A DNA stretch of 64,000 bases from positions 496,001 to 560,000 of the forward strand of contig NZ_JAGTWY010000001.1 of the NCBI RefSeq assembly GCF_023657445.1. The letters are read 5' to 3'. Each line of letters begins with the position of its first letter. Positions within the stretch are counted from its first letter, which is position 1. Shown piece by piece: positions 53,431-61,707 of the stretch. This DNA is from Marinobacter sediminum (GTDB taxonomy: Bacteria; Pseudomonadota; Gammaproteobacteria; Pseudomonadales; Oleiphilaceae). A program made the position numbers and the translations under genes. The notes under the pieces are model-generated. The model made no database searches and was not told where the DNA came from. It worked only from the letters and a program-made list of their open reading frames with translations.

Positions 53431-53466
53431 TCGGTCTTCAGCGGAGCGGTTTTAGGAGGGGACGGA

Positions 53467-54423
53467 TTGGGAGCATTGCGTCACGACCTGAGCCGGCGGT
53501 TCCTGGCAGTCATCACTCTGGTTCTGGCCTTGACGATGACAGGCTGCCAGTCGCTGTTACAACCTCCGTCAAAGGCCCGTGCTGAGCAGGCGGTGGACGG
53601 CAAGGAAGCGGTTAATCCGGAGTATTCGCGCCAATTGCGTCGGATCAACCTGGCGCTGGCCGAATCAAGCTCCGGTGGGTTGCCGGCGGATGAGGTTGCC
53701 TTTGCCCGTCGAGCCGGGCAACTAAGGGCGGTTGGTCATGATTTTCTGAAGCTGACTCAGTCAGGTCCGGTCACCGGGCCGGAGTACCGTTTGTGGGGGG
53801 ACTTCTTTAACAGGCTCTCAGACACCGTCGAAGTGGTGGTTGGTGGTCAGGCGAACCTGGTTGACGCTGAACAGCTCTACGAACTCGCCGCCCAGCTGTA
53901 TCCCCTTTTTATCGATCGCTCCCATCTGCCCGAACGCCCCTTTATCGCCGTTGACGGCGAAACCAGCGCATATTACGCAGGCAACTATTATCTTTGCACC
54001 ATGCCTGAGGTCATAGCGGACGGCTATGGTCGCCGCAGGGCAGAGGGGATGAGCGAGCATCTGGGGCGCGCGATGGAACGCTACCTTGACGGCCCCTGCG
54101 AGCCGGACCTGATGTTTTCTGCTGCCGAGATGCTCTATGACTACGCCCTGGTTGCCGGTCCCGACCAGGCCGCCTACCGCGACCGAATCGAAAAGGCCGG
54201 CCCCGGAAAATCGGCTCCCTGGCTGATCCTGCTGGACAATTTTTCATTGGCGCATAATCAGCAGCAGGCGCTGGCAAATCTTGAACAGGCCCTGGCCGCA
54301 GCGCGCGCTGATCTCGACAGCGGTGACGAGATTAGTCTGGAGTTTGCAAACGAGGTTGAGCGCCAGCGCACGCTCTTGACCCAGGATCAGAGGCCGCTGC
54401 GGGTGCTGCAGTACCGGCCGTAA
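53467..54423 (+). CDS. Hypothetical lipoprotein
   Basis: A 318-residue protein. The signal peptide FLAVITLVLALTMTGCQS has an MTGC lipobox-like site, so Cys27 would be lipidated. The start is TTG 53467 with GGAGGGG five bases upstream. The body is helical, with an N-terminal coiled part and SDTVEVVVGGQANLVDAEQL as one helix; FIAVDGETSAYYAGNYYLCT is a central strand region. No family is recognised. It lies close behind the UspA gene and may share its transcript. Confidence 0.65.
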   Translation: MGALRHDLSRRFLAVITLVLALTMTGCQSLLQPPSKARAEQAVDGKEAVNPEYSRQLRRINLALAESSSGGLPADEVAFARRAGQLRAVGHDFLKLTQSGPVTGPEYRLWGDFFNRLSDTVEVVVGGQANLVDAEQLYELAAQLYPLFIDRSHLPERPFIAVDGETSAYYAGNYYLCTMPEVIADGYGRRRAEGMSEHLGRAMERYLDGPCEPDLMFSAAEMLYDYALVAGPDQAAYRDRIEKAGPGKSAPWLILLDNFSLAHNQQQALANLEQALAAARADLDSGDEISLEFANEVERQRTLLTQDQRPLRVLQYRP

Positions 54424-54450
54424 TGGTGCTGGTTGTTAGGGGGCCAGGAA

Positions 54451-55632
54451 TCAGGCATCGTTGCCGGCCGCAACCCCGGACGCCCAGGCCCATTGGAAGT
54501 TATGGCCACCCAGATGGCCGGTCACGTCCACCACCTCTCCGATGAAGTACAGGTTTGGCCGTTCCAGAACCGCCATGGTTTTGGAGGACAGCTGCCGGGT
54601 ATCCACGCCCCCCAGGGTCACTTCCGCAGTCCGGTAGCCTTCGGTGCCGGCAGGTTTGATGGTCCATTGACCCAATGCTTGAGTGACCTGCTCCAGGTCG
54701 CTGTTCTTATAGCCCTGCAGGGGCCCGCTCCAGCCATGCAGATCATTGTAGGCCTGGGCAAACCGCTTTGGCAGATGCTGGCCAAGATAGTGTGCGACCG
54801 TTGATTGGGGTTTCTGTTTCCGCAGTGACAGAAGGTCTTCGTGAATCTGGTTGGCGGGTAACAGATTAATCGACAGCTCGTCACCCTGTTGCCAGTAACT
54901 GGAGATCTGCAACATTGAGGGTCCGCTGAGGCCGCGATGGGTAACCAGCATGGGTTCGCGAAAATGCTGATGGTGGCAGGTGACATCGACGGGGCAGCTG
55001 ATGCCCGACAGGGGCGAGAGTTGTTCCTTCAGTTCCGGGTGAAGGGTGAACGGCACCAGGCCAGCCCTGGTGGGCAGGACCCTCAGCCCGAACTGTTTTG
55101 CGATCTCGTAGCCGAAGCCTGTGGCCCCCATAGTGGGAATGGACAGCCCGCCACTGGCAACGATCAGGGATTCGCACGTGAGTGTGCCGGCGCTGGTTGC
55201 CAGCTGGTAGCCGGACTCTGTGGCCTGAACCCGGGATACGGAGGTCTTCAGCCGGATCTCAGCGCCTGCCCATTCACACTCGGTGAGCAGCACATTGAGT
55301 ATGTCTTTGGCGCTGTCTTTGCAGAACAGCTGCCCGGCGGCTTTCTCCTCATGCTCCACGCCATGGCGCTCCACCAGTTCGAGGAAATCCTGCGGTGTGT
55401 AACGCTTGAGCGCGGAGATACAGTAGTGAGGGTTATCGGACAGGAAGTTGGCGGGTGTGCTGTTCAGATTGGTGAAATTGCAGCGCCCGCCGCCGGACAT
55501 AAGAATTTTCTTGCCAGGCTTATTGGCATGGTCGATCACCAGGACCCTGCGGCCCCGGTAGCCCGCCGCTGCGGCACACATCAGGCCGGCGGCACCGGCA
55601 CCAATAATAATTACGTCGTAATCCGAAGCCAT
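54451..55632 (-). CDS. HI0933/YhiN-family flavoprotein
   Basis: A 393-residue FAD-dependent oxidoreductase. The dinucleotide motif is IIGAGAAGLMCAAAAGYRG (residues 9-27), and GGRCNFTNLN is diagnostic of the HI0933/BaiN family. GGLSIPTMGATGFGYEIAKQ and the C-terminal GEVVDVTGHLGGHNFQWAWA complete the pattern. Members are thought to reduce cyclic enones or to protect from toxic intermediates; the substrate is unknown here. Confidence 0.92.
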   Translation of the reverse strand: MASDYDVIIIGAGAAGLMCAAAAGYRGRRVLVIDHANKPGKKILMSGGGRCNFTNLNSTPANFLSDNPHYCISALKRYTPQDFLELVERHGVEHEEKAAGQLFCKDSAKDILNVLLTECEWAGAEIRLKTSVSRVQATESGYQLATSAGTLTCESLIVASGGLSIPTMGATGFGYEIAKQFGLRVLPTRAGLVPFTLHPELKEQLSPLSGISCPVDVTCHHQHFREPMLVTHRGLSGPSMLQISSYWQQGDELSINLLPANQIHEDLLSLRKQKPQSTVAHYLGQHLPKRFAQAYNDLHGWSGPLQGYKNSDLEQVTQALGQWTIKPAGTEGYRTAEVTLGGVDTRQLSSKTMAVLERPNLYFIGEVVDVTGHLGGHNFQWAWASGVAAGNDA

Positions 55633-55753
55633 GAATCATCGCAGACATTTGAATGTGCGGGCATTATACGTGGCCCCGGCTTCGTCGTCTGTGTTTGGCA
55701 GATTTGGCAGGGATTGTGGTTGGTGTTGGAGTGCAGGGTATGGAGGAGCAGAG

Positions 55754-55783
55754 GGCCCGGCGTTGCCAGGAGCAAGCCGGGCC
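55754..55783 (-). terminator. Possible terminator hairpin after the alcohol dehydrogenase gene
   Basis: An 8-bp perfect GC stem GGCCCGGC/GCCGGGCC (55754-55761 and 55776-55783) lies about ten bases after the stop. No T-run follows on the minus strand, so its efficiency is doubtful. Confidence 0.4.
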
Positions 55784-55793
55784 GATTACGCTG

Positions 55794-56849
55794 TTAGCTG
55801 TTTTTCAGCGTTGCCATATCGATAACGAACCGGTACTTCACATCGCCTTTCTTCATCCGCTCATAGGCGTCGTTGATGTTGTGAATATCAAGCATTTCGA
55901 CATCGCAGCTGATGTCGTTCTCCGCGCAGAAATCCAGGACTTCCTGGGTTTCCGGCATGCCGCCAATCAGCGAGCCAGCCAGGACACGGCGTTTGAACAC
56001 CAGGGCGCCGGCCTGAAGGGCGGGCTCGATGGGCTCAAGCAGCCCGACAATAATGTGAGTGCCATCGTAGTTCAGGCAGTTGAGGTACGGGTTCAGGTCG
56101 TGCTGTACCGGCACGGTGTCCAGCATGAAGTCCAGGGTCTCGGCAGCTGCGGCCATCTGGTCTTCATCGGTGGAGATCACAACGTGATCGGCACCCTGCT
56201 TCTTGGCTTCCGACACCTTGCTCTCTGAGCGGGTAAAGATGGTGACTTCGGCGCCAAGTGCCTTGGCGAATTTCACGCCCATGTGGCCAAGTCCGCCCAT
56301 GCCGATAACCCCGACTTTGTGTCCGGCTTTGACGCCATAGTGACGCAGCGGCGAGTAGGTGGTGATGCCGGCACACAGCAAGGGTGCTGCTGCTTTGATG
56401 TCGAGTTTCTCTGGAATCCGAACTACAAACCGTTCACTGACAACGACGCGCTCGGAGTAGCCGCCGAAGGTGATGGAATGGTCGTGGCGGTCCTCACCGT
56501 TGTAGGTGCCGGTCATGCCTTCGCTGCAGTACTGTTCCAGGCCCGCTTCGCAGGCGGAGCAGGTGCGGCAGGAATCGACCATACAGCCCACACCAACCAT
56601 ATCGCCTTCCCGGTAGTTTTTGACGTCGGGTCCTACAGCGGTGACCCGGCCGACGATTTCATGGCCGGGGACAACCGGGTACTGAGTAACGCCCCAATCA
56701 TTCTGGGCAAAATGGATGTCGGTATGGCAAACACCGCAGTAGTCGATTTCAATGGCAACGTCATCTTTGCGCAAAGACCGCCTCGTAATGTCGTGAGGGG
56801 CCACGCCAGAGGTGGGAGATTGTGCTGCGAATGCCTTGGTTGCTGTCAT
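55794..56849 (-). CDS. NAD(P)-dependent zinc alcohol dehydrogenase (YahK/CAD type)
   Basis: A 351-residue medium-chain dehydrogenase. DYCGVCHTDIHFAQNDWG has the catalytic zinc Cys, PVVPGHEIVGRVTAVG the zinc His, and CRTCSACEAGLEQYC the four structural zinc Cys. The Rossmann motif is GMGGLGHMGVKFA. The family reduces a wide range of aldehydes with NADPH. Two to three hundred bases away is phzF on the same strand, but with its own promoter space. Confidence 0.92.
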   Translation of the reverse strand: MTATKAFAAQSPTSGVAPHDITRRSLRKDDVAIEIDYCGVCHTDIHFAQNDWGVTQYPVVPGHEIVGRVTAVGPDVKNYREGDMVGVGCMVDSCRTCSACEAGLEQYCSEGMTGTYNGEDRHDHSITFGGYSERVVVSERFVVRIPEKLDIKAAAPLLCAGITTYSPLRHYGVKAGHKVGVIGMGGLGHMGVKFAKALGAEVTIFTRSESKVSEAKKQGADHVVISTDEDQMAAAAETLDFMLDTVPVQHDLNPYLNCLNYDGTHIIVGLLEPIEPALQAGALVFKRRVLAGSLIGGMPETQEVLDFCAENDISCDVEMLDIHNINDAYERMKKGDVKYRFVIDMATLKNS

Positions 56850-56949
56850 AGTTCAGTCTCCTTGTTCGGGTGTGGGTCCAGTTATACTCTGGATTGCTCC
56901 GGATCTATCACTGTTTGACATTGCCATCGTGTAACCGGCGACTGGCTGG

Positions 56950-57753
56950 CTATAGCTGAATGAAGCCTTCCATGAAAAACGCCGCCTGACCGGCAATGGA
57001 TACGCGTTCTCCGTTAAGTTCACATCGAAGGACGCCGCCGCGTTTCGAGACCTGCCTGGCATCCAGGCTGGTTTTGCCCAGCACTTCGGCCCAGTAGGGC
57101 ACCAGGACACTGTGGATGGAGCCGGTAACCGGGTCTTCATCAATGCCTGCGCCCGGAGCGAAGTACCGACTGACGAAGTCGCTCTCATCCCCTCGGGCGG
57201 TCACAATCAGTCCCTGATTACCCAGTTCCCTGAGCTTGCCCAGATCCGGTTGTGCGCCGCGCACGGCAGTCTCGTTGTCCAGCACCAGCATGTAATTGGT
57301 GTCGTTGGGTACAAAATACGCGGTTTCCGAAAAGCCCGGTAAGGCTTCTCGAATAAGTGGGGGCGTTTCCCTCTGCTCGAACGAGAGGTTGGGAAAGTCG
57401 AGAACCAGCCAGCCATCGTCGGTCTGTTTCACGCCCAAAGGGCCGCTTTTTGACTGAAAGCGGATGCTGTCTTTTGCCCACCCCAGTTTGTTGAAAAGTA
57501 CCCAGGCACTGGCAAGCGTGGCGTGGCCGCACAGAGGCACTTCGAACCCTGGCGTAAACCAGCGGATGTGAAAGTCGGCCTCCTCGTTCTCCGGCAACCT
57601 CAGGAAAAAGGCAGTTTCAGACAGATTGTTCTCACCGGCCAGTGCCAGCAACGTTTCATCCGGCAGCCATTGTTCAAGCGGCATGACAGCAGCGGGGTTA
57701 CCGCCAAAGACTCGGTCGGTAAAAGCATCTACCTGGTAAATGGGATAGGTCAT
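56950..57753 (-). CDS. PhzF-family isomerase
   Basis: A 267-residue protein of the PhzF/diaminopimelate-epimerase fold. The start YQVDAFTDRVFGGNPAAVM and the catalytic Glu46 in ENNLSETAFFL, with LCGHATLASAWVLF and GSIHSVLVPYWAE, are diagnostic. The substrate is not known; most members outside phenazine clusters are orphan enzymes. It is divergent from a MocR regulator gene that probably controls it. Confidence 0.9.
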   Translation of the reverse strand: MTYPIYQVDAFTDRVFGGNPAAVMPLEQWLPDETLLALAGENNLSETAFFLRLPENEEADFHIRWFTPGFEVPLCGHATLASAWVLFNKLGWAKDSIRFQSKSGPLGVKQTDDGWLVLDFPNLSFEQRETPPLIREALPGFSETAYFVPNDTNYMLVLDNETAVRGAQPDLGKLRELGNQGLIVTARGDESDFVSRYFAPGAGIDEDPVTGSIHSVLVPYWAEVLGKTSLDARQVSKRGGVLRCELNGERVSIAGQAAFFMEGFIQL

Positions 57754-57862
57754 TCTCTGTTCCTTGTTCGTGAGATCGGCATAAAGCCATTACTGGGTTT
57801 GTTCATGGCTTATTGTGTGCGAGCGGAGACGTGCATAACAGATTCAGGTAACCTTAATTTGA

Positions 57863-57921
57863 ACCGGTACAGATGTTCTAGAAAGGCATCTGTACTGGTC
57901 ATATTTCCGACAAACTGTACC
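57863..57921. promoter_or_regulatory. Operator candidate between phzF-like and mocR-like genes
   Basis: ACCGGTACAGATG (57863-57875) and CATCTGTACTGGT (57887-57899) form an inverted repeat with an 11-base gap, and CTGTACCG recurs at 57914-57921. Repeated CTGTACYG elements in a divergent promoter region are typical of MocR-type binding sites. Confidence 0.6.
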
Positions 57922-57993
57922 GATTCGACCGGCCCGGAATCTGGTGCAATGGTCGGCATCAGGTGTTCAGTAATTGTCAGTAGGGTGGGTGAC

Positions 57994-59418
57994 ATGGGTG
58001 TTTTATACAATCAGGTGGCAGACCAGCTGCAGGCGCTGATTAAGGAGGGTGTTTATCGCGATGGTGATCGTCTGCCAGGTGTTCGGGTTCTGAGCCGGCA
58101 ACTCGGTGTGAGCATTTCGACGGTACTGCAGGCCCATCAGACCCTGGAAGGGCGCGGCTACCTGGATGCCCGTGAGCGCAGTGGCTATTTTGTTCGGCTG
58201 CCCGCCCTGGATGCGCCTGAGCCGGTCATGCAGAAACACCGGGCCAAACCGGTGCCGGTGACGGCGCGGGAAATGACGCTCGACCTGTGTGCGGATGAAC
58301 AGAAGCGTATGGTGCCGCTGGCGACCGCGATCCCACATCCGGACTTCCTGCCCGTGCGACAGATTCAGCAAAGTACCCTCTGGGCGGCTCGCCGTGGACT
58401 GGAAACCCTGGACTACGCCTTTCCGGGCAAGGAGTCGTTCCGGCGCCAGATCGCTCAGCGCATGGCGACCCTCGGAGTCCCCATCACGCCGGACGACGTG
58501 CTGGCGACCAACGGCGCTCAGGAAGCCATCATTCTCGCACTTCGGGCCGTCACCCAGCCCGGTGATATTGTTGCTGTCGAGACCCCCTCGTTCCCAGGCA
58601 TTCTTCAGGCGCTCGAAGTGGTGGGTCTGCGGGTGATCGAAATTCCAACCCACCCCTCGGACGGGGTGAGCCTGGAGGGACTGCAACTGGCGCTCGGTCA
58701 GTGGCCGCTCAAGGCCTGCGTGGTGGTGACCAATCACAGTAACCCGATGGGGGCCAGAATGCCGGATGAGCGCAAGAAACAGCTGGTTTCCATGCTGGCG
58801 GCGGCAGCGGTCCCGCTGATTGAAGATGACATCTACGGCGACCTGTATCACTCGGGCGAGCGCCCGAGGCCAGCGAAGGCCTTTGATCGCACGGACAATG
58901 TGATTTACTGCAGCTCTTTCTCCAAAACCATTTCGCCGGGGCTTAGGCTCGGCTGGATGGTGCCGGGCAGGTACATGGCCAGCGCGAGGCAGCACAAGTA
59001 TTTTGTGAATCTGGCAACTTCGTCGATTCCCCAGCTGGCGGTGGCGCATTTCCTGGAACAGGGCAGTTACGACCGCTATCTTCGCTCGGCCCGGCAGCAT
59101 TATCGGGAGTCGTCAGAGCGGATGCGAGCAGCGATTACCCGGTCATTCCCCGAGGGGACAGCCGTCAGCCGCCCCCAGGGTGGGTTTGTCCTGTGGGTGC
59201 AATTGCCCGAGGGCGTTTCAGGCACTGAGGTGTTTCACCGGGCCCGTGCAGAACATATTAATGTCTCGCCCGGCCTGATGTTTTCAACCACCAATAAATA
59301 CGACAACTGCCTCAGGCTTAACAGCGCTAATCCGTGGACCGGGCGAATTGAGCAGGCGGTTGCCCGGCTGGGTGCGCTGGCCCATGAGGCTCAGGGTGCT
59401 TTATTGCCTCCCGCGTAA
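57994..59418 (+). CDS. MocR-family regulator (GntR helix-turn-helix plus aminotransferase-like domain)
   Basis: A 474-residue protein. Residues 1-70 (YNQVADQLQALIKEGVYRDG, SRQLGVSISTVLQAHQTLE) form a GntR winged helix; residues 110-470 are a fold type I aminotransferase domain with the PLP Lys311 in CSSFSKTISPGLRLGW. The ATG at 57994 has GGGTGGG just upstream and begins the helix-turn-helix directly; a longer frame from 57523 is not coding. It should bind PLP and regulate the divergent phzF-like gene. Its end overlaps the convergent response-regulator gene by 18 bases. Confidence 0.92.
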   Translation: MGVLYNQVADQLQALIKEGVYRDGDRLPGVRVLSRQLGVSISTVLQAHQTLEGRGYLDARERSGYFVRLPALDAPEPVMQKHRAKPVPVTAREMTLDLCADEQKRMVPLATAIPHPDFLPVRQIQQSTLWAARRGLETLDYAFPGKESFRRQIAQRMATLGVPITPDDVLATNGAQEAIILALRAVTQPGDIVAVETPSFPGILQALEVVGLRVIEIPTHPSDGVSLEGLQLALGQWPLKACVVVTNHSNPMGARMPDERKKQLVSMLAAAAVPLIEDDIYGDLYHSGERPRPAKAFDRTDNVIYCSSFSKTISPGLRLGWMVPGRYMASARQHKYFVNLATSSIPQLAVAHFLEQGSYDRYLRSARQHYRESSERMRAAITRSFPEGTAVSRPQGGFVLWVQLPEGVSGTEVFHRARAEHINVSPGLMFSTTNKYDNCLRLNSANPWTGRIEQAVARLGALAHEAQGALLPPA

Positions 59419-60054
59419 ATCCAGAGAGTCCAGAAGACCGGCCGCGATGGCTATTCCTGTCACATCCGGCAGACGCTCGGCACCAAGCCGTTTCATGACG
59501 CGTGCCCTGTAGAGATCAATGGTTTTTACGCTTACGTTGAGCTGGTCGGCGATTTCCCGGCTGGTGTAACCCTGCGCCAGTGGCAGGAATACATCCCGTT
59601 CACGACGGGTGAGGGTGCTGAGCAACGTCTCTGTACGTGCGTCGCCCCTCTGCTGCTGACTGGTCTGCTGATGTTCCTGAAGGGCCTGTTGTACGCTGTC
59701 CAGTAACAGCTGCTCATTGAAAGGCTTCTCGATAAAGTCGAAGGCGCCAGACTTGAACGCCCGGACGACGATGGGCACATCGGCGTGGCCGGATATGAAA
59801 ATGATGGGCAGCTCCAGTCCCCTTTTTTGCAGTTCCTCCTGAACATTCAGGCCGCCCAGGCCGGGCATCCGGACATCCAGGACCACGCAGCCCGAGTTCT
59901 TTTGGGTAACTGAATCCAGAAATTTTCGGCCATCGCTGTAGGCCTCTACCTTCAGGCCGACAGACTCCAGCAGCCACTGGGTGGACTCCAGCATGCCCGC
60001 ATCGTCGTCGACAACGTAAACGATCGTGGCATCTGCGGCTGTGTGTTCAGTCAT
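59401..60054 (-). CDS. FixJ/TodT-type response regulator
   Basis: A 217-residue regulator with receiver and LuxR-type helix-turn-helix domains. The phosphoacceptor is Asp60 in GCVVLDVRMPGLGG; Lys in FIEKPF completes the site. The DNA-binding part is RRERDVFLPLAQGYTSREIA. It overlaps the end of the sensor kinase gene by eight bases, so it is made with its partner. Likely targets are the divergent acyl-CoA synthetase promoter. Confidence 0.93.
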   Translation of the reverse strand: MTEHTAADATIVYVVDDDAGMLESTQWLLESVGLKVEAYSDGRKFLDSVTQKNSGCVVLDVRMPGLGGLNVQEELQKRGLELPIIFISGHADVPIVVRAFKSGAFDFIEKPFNEQLLLDSVQQALQEHQQTSQQQRGDARTETLLSTLTRRERDVFLPLAQGYTSREIADQLNVSVKTIDLYRARVMKRLGAERLPDVTGIAIAAGLLDSLDLRGRQ

Positions 60055-61561
60055 CGGGTTTTGTCTCCGTCGGGTTCGCGGCTTTGTTCTTATGGCAGAG
60101 AGAGGCTGGGAAACGACAGATCAGCGACAGCCCACTGGTCCCGGCTGGCCGGGCGTCCAGAAACCCGCCGAACCCCTCGATAATAGAACGGCTCATGGAG
60201 AGCCCAAGTCCAAGCCCCTGGGGTTTGCTGGTATAAAACGGTTGGAACATCTGGCGGATGCCCTGGTCATCCAGCCCCGGCCCTTCGTCCGTGACTTCAA
60301 TCAGGGTTTCCTTGGACTCGTTCACACAAGTGCTGATGGTGATCCCGGATGGTTTGTCGCCCTCGTTGTGCGCTCGGGCTTCGACGTTGGCTTCGATGCC
60401 ATTGCGGATCAGGTTGATCAGGACCTGTTCCAGCAAAACCGGGTCGGCGTTGATGACAGGGGTGTAGCTGGCCAGCTTTTCAGTAATCTGAACGCCGTTT
60501 TTTTCCGCTTCCCACTGGCACAGGTGGGTAACATTGGTTATCACATCATTCAGGGCGATCGGTGCCGTGCGCTTATGCCCTTTTCGCAGGAAGGCCCTCA
60601 AGCGCTTGATTACCTCCGAGGCGCGATTGGCGTGATGGATAATCTTCTGCAGGCCATCATCAACGCGTTCAAAGCCTTCCGGATTGGCGCGTGCGTTTTT
60701 CAGATAGCGCTGGCTTGCGCTGGCAAAGTTCACAATGGTGGCCAGGGGCTGGTTCATTTCATGAGCTATGCTGGACGCCAGTTCGCCCAGGGTGGCAAGG
60801 CGAGCAGCATGGGCCAGTTCGTCCGCCAATCGGCGGTTACTTTTTTCAGACTCGACCCTGGCGGTAATGTCCCGGGTAACGCTGACGGCCTCAATCACTG
60901 CGCCGGTATAGGTTTCGCGTATGGCGCGGCTGGAAATCTCGAACCAGCGCTTACTGCCATCCCGGTGCAGAATCTCCAGGGTCATGGTGGCGTAGCCGTC
61001 ATCCCGCAGGCGATTACGTGTCTCGATGAGTTTCTGAGCTACCGAATCGCCGCGAAAAACGTCTTCCAGCGACTTGCCTCGTAACTCTTCGGGCCAGTAC
61101 CCCAGAAGGCGCCAGGAGGCCGGGGTGGCATCAATGAAACGTCCATCGGGGGCGTGGCGGGAGATAAGGTCCGTGGTGTTTTCGGTAATCAGTCGATACA
61201 GCCGGTTTGAGCGCGTGGCGTCCTGGCGCATGCGCACGTCATTTGTAGCATCCCGGGCCCGCACCAGTACCTGCCCACTGTCGCAGTCAGGAATGAAGGT
61301 CCAAAGCAGAATTTTTGTCGTGATCCGGGATTCAACGCCCTCAATAGCGCGGTCCTGATTCAGGGCCGACTGGACCAGTGCAGCGCTATTAACCGGAAGC
61401 AGATCGCCAAACCTTGCCATGCCGCTGCTCCGGAGCAAATCCTGGGCCGCAGGGTTGTTCTTGAGCACCCTTGAGTCAGCATCAATCACCAACCCGGGTT
61501 GCGGGTCTGCGTCTGGCAAACTAAATACGGTAGCAGGGGGAGAATCCGTCATGTCGAACAA
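60047..61561 (-). CDS. PAS-domain sensor histidine kinase (FixL-like, soluble)
   Basis: A 504-residue kinase. One or two PAS domains span residues about 20-240 (RLITENTTDLISRHAPDGRF, DGSKRWFEISSRAIRETYTG). The phosphoacceptor is His267 in LASSIAHEMNQPLATIVNFA, and the ATPase motifs are NLIRNGIEANVEA, VTDEGPGLDDQGI and SKPQGLGLGLSMSRSIIEG. No membrane segment is seen, so it senses an internal signal. The start may be ATG 61561 or 61552 (MTDSPP). It is divergent from the acyl-CoA synthetase gene and upstream of its regulator. Confidence 0.92.
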   Translation of the reverse strand: MFDMTDSPPATVFSLPDADPQPGLVIDADSRVLKNNPAAQDLLRSSGMARFGDLLPVNSAALVQSALNQDRAIEGVESRITTKILLWTFIPDCDSGQVLVRARDATNDVRMRQDATRSNRLYRLITENTTDLISRHAPDGRFIDATPASWRLLGYWPEELRGKSLEDVFRGDSVAQKLIETRNRLRDDGYATMTLEILHRDGSKRWFEISSRAIRETYTGAVIEAVSVTRDITARVESEKSNRRLADELAHAARLATLGELASSIAHEMNQPLATIVNFASASQRYLKNARANPEGFERVDDGLQKIIHHANRASEVIKRLRAFLRKGHKRTAPIALNDVITNVTHLCQWEAEKNGVQITEKLASYTPVINADPVLLEQVLINLIRNGIEANVEARAHNEGDKPSGITISTCVNESKETLIEVTDEGPGLDDQGIRQMFQPFYTSKPQGLGLGLSMSRSIIEGFGGFLDARPAGTSGLSLICRFPASLCHKNKAANPTETKPDD

Positions 61562-61563
61562 CT

Positions 61564-61623
61564 TATAGTATATCCACTATAATACGTTGGTGCAGTTTCT
61601 AGTATTGGCACTATTAAATACTA
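61564..61623. promoter_or_regulatory. Operator candidates between the kinase and acyl-CoA synthetase genes
   Basis: Two AT-rich inverted repeats lie here: TATAGT-6-ACTATA (61564-61581) and TAGTATT-10-AATACTA (61600-61623). They share the TAGTAT/ATACTA element. Binding by the adjacent response regulator is plausible but not shown. Confidence 0.5.
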
Positions 61624-61707
61624 TTCTTGCCAGCAGAAATCATAACTGCTTTAGCGATTCTCCTGAAATATGCCATAAGAACAACAGCGCTCACAGAGGA
61701 ATACACA

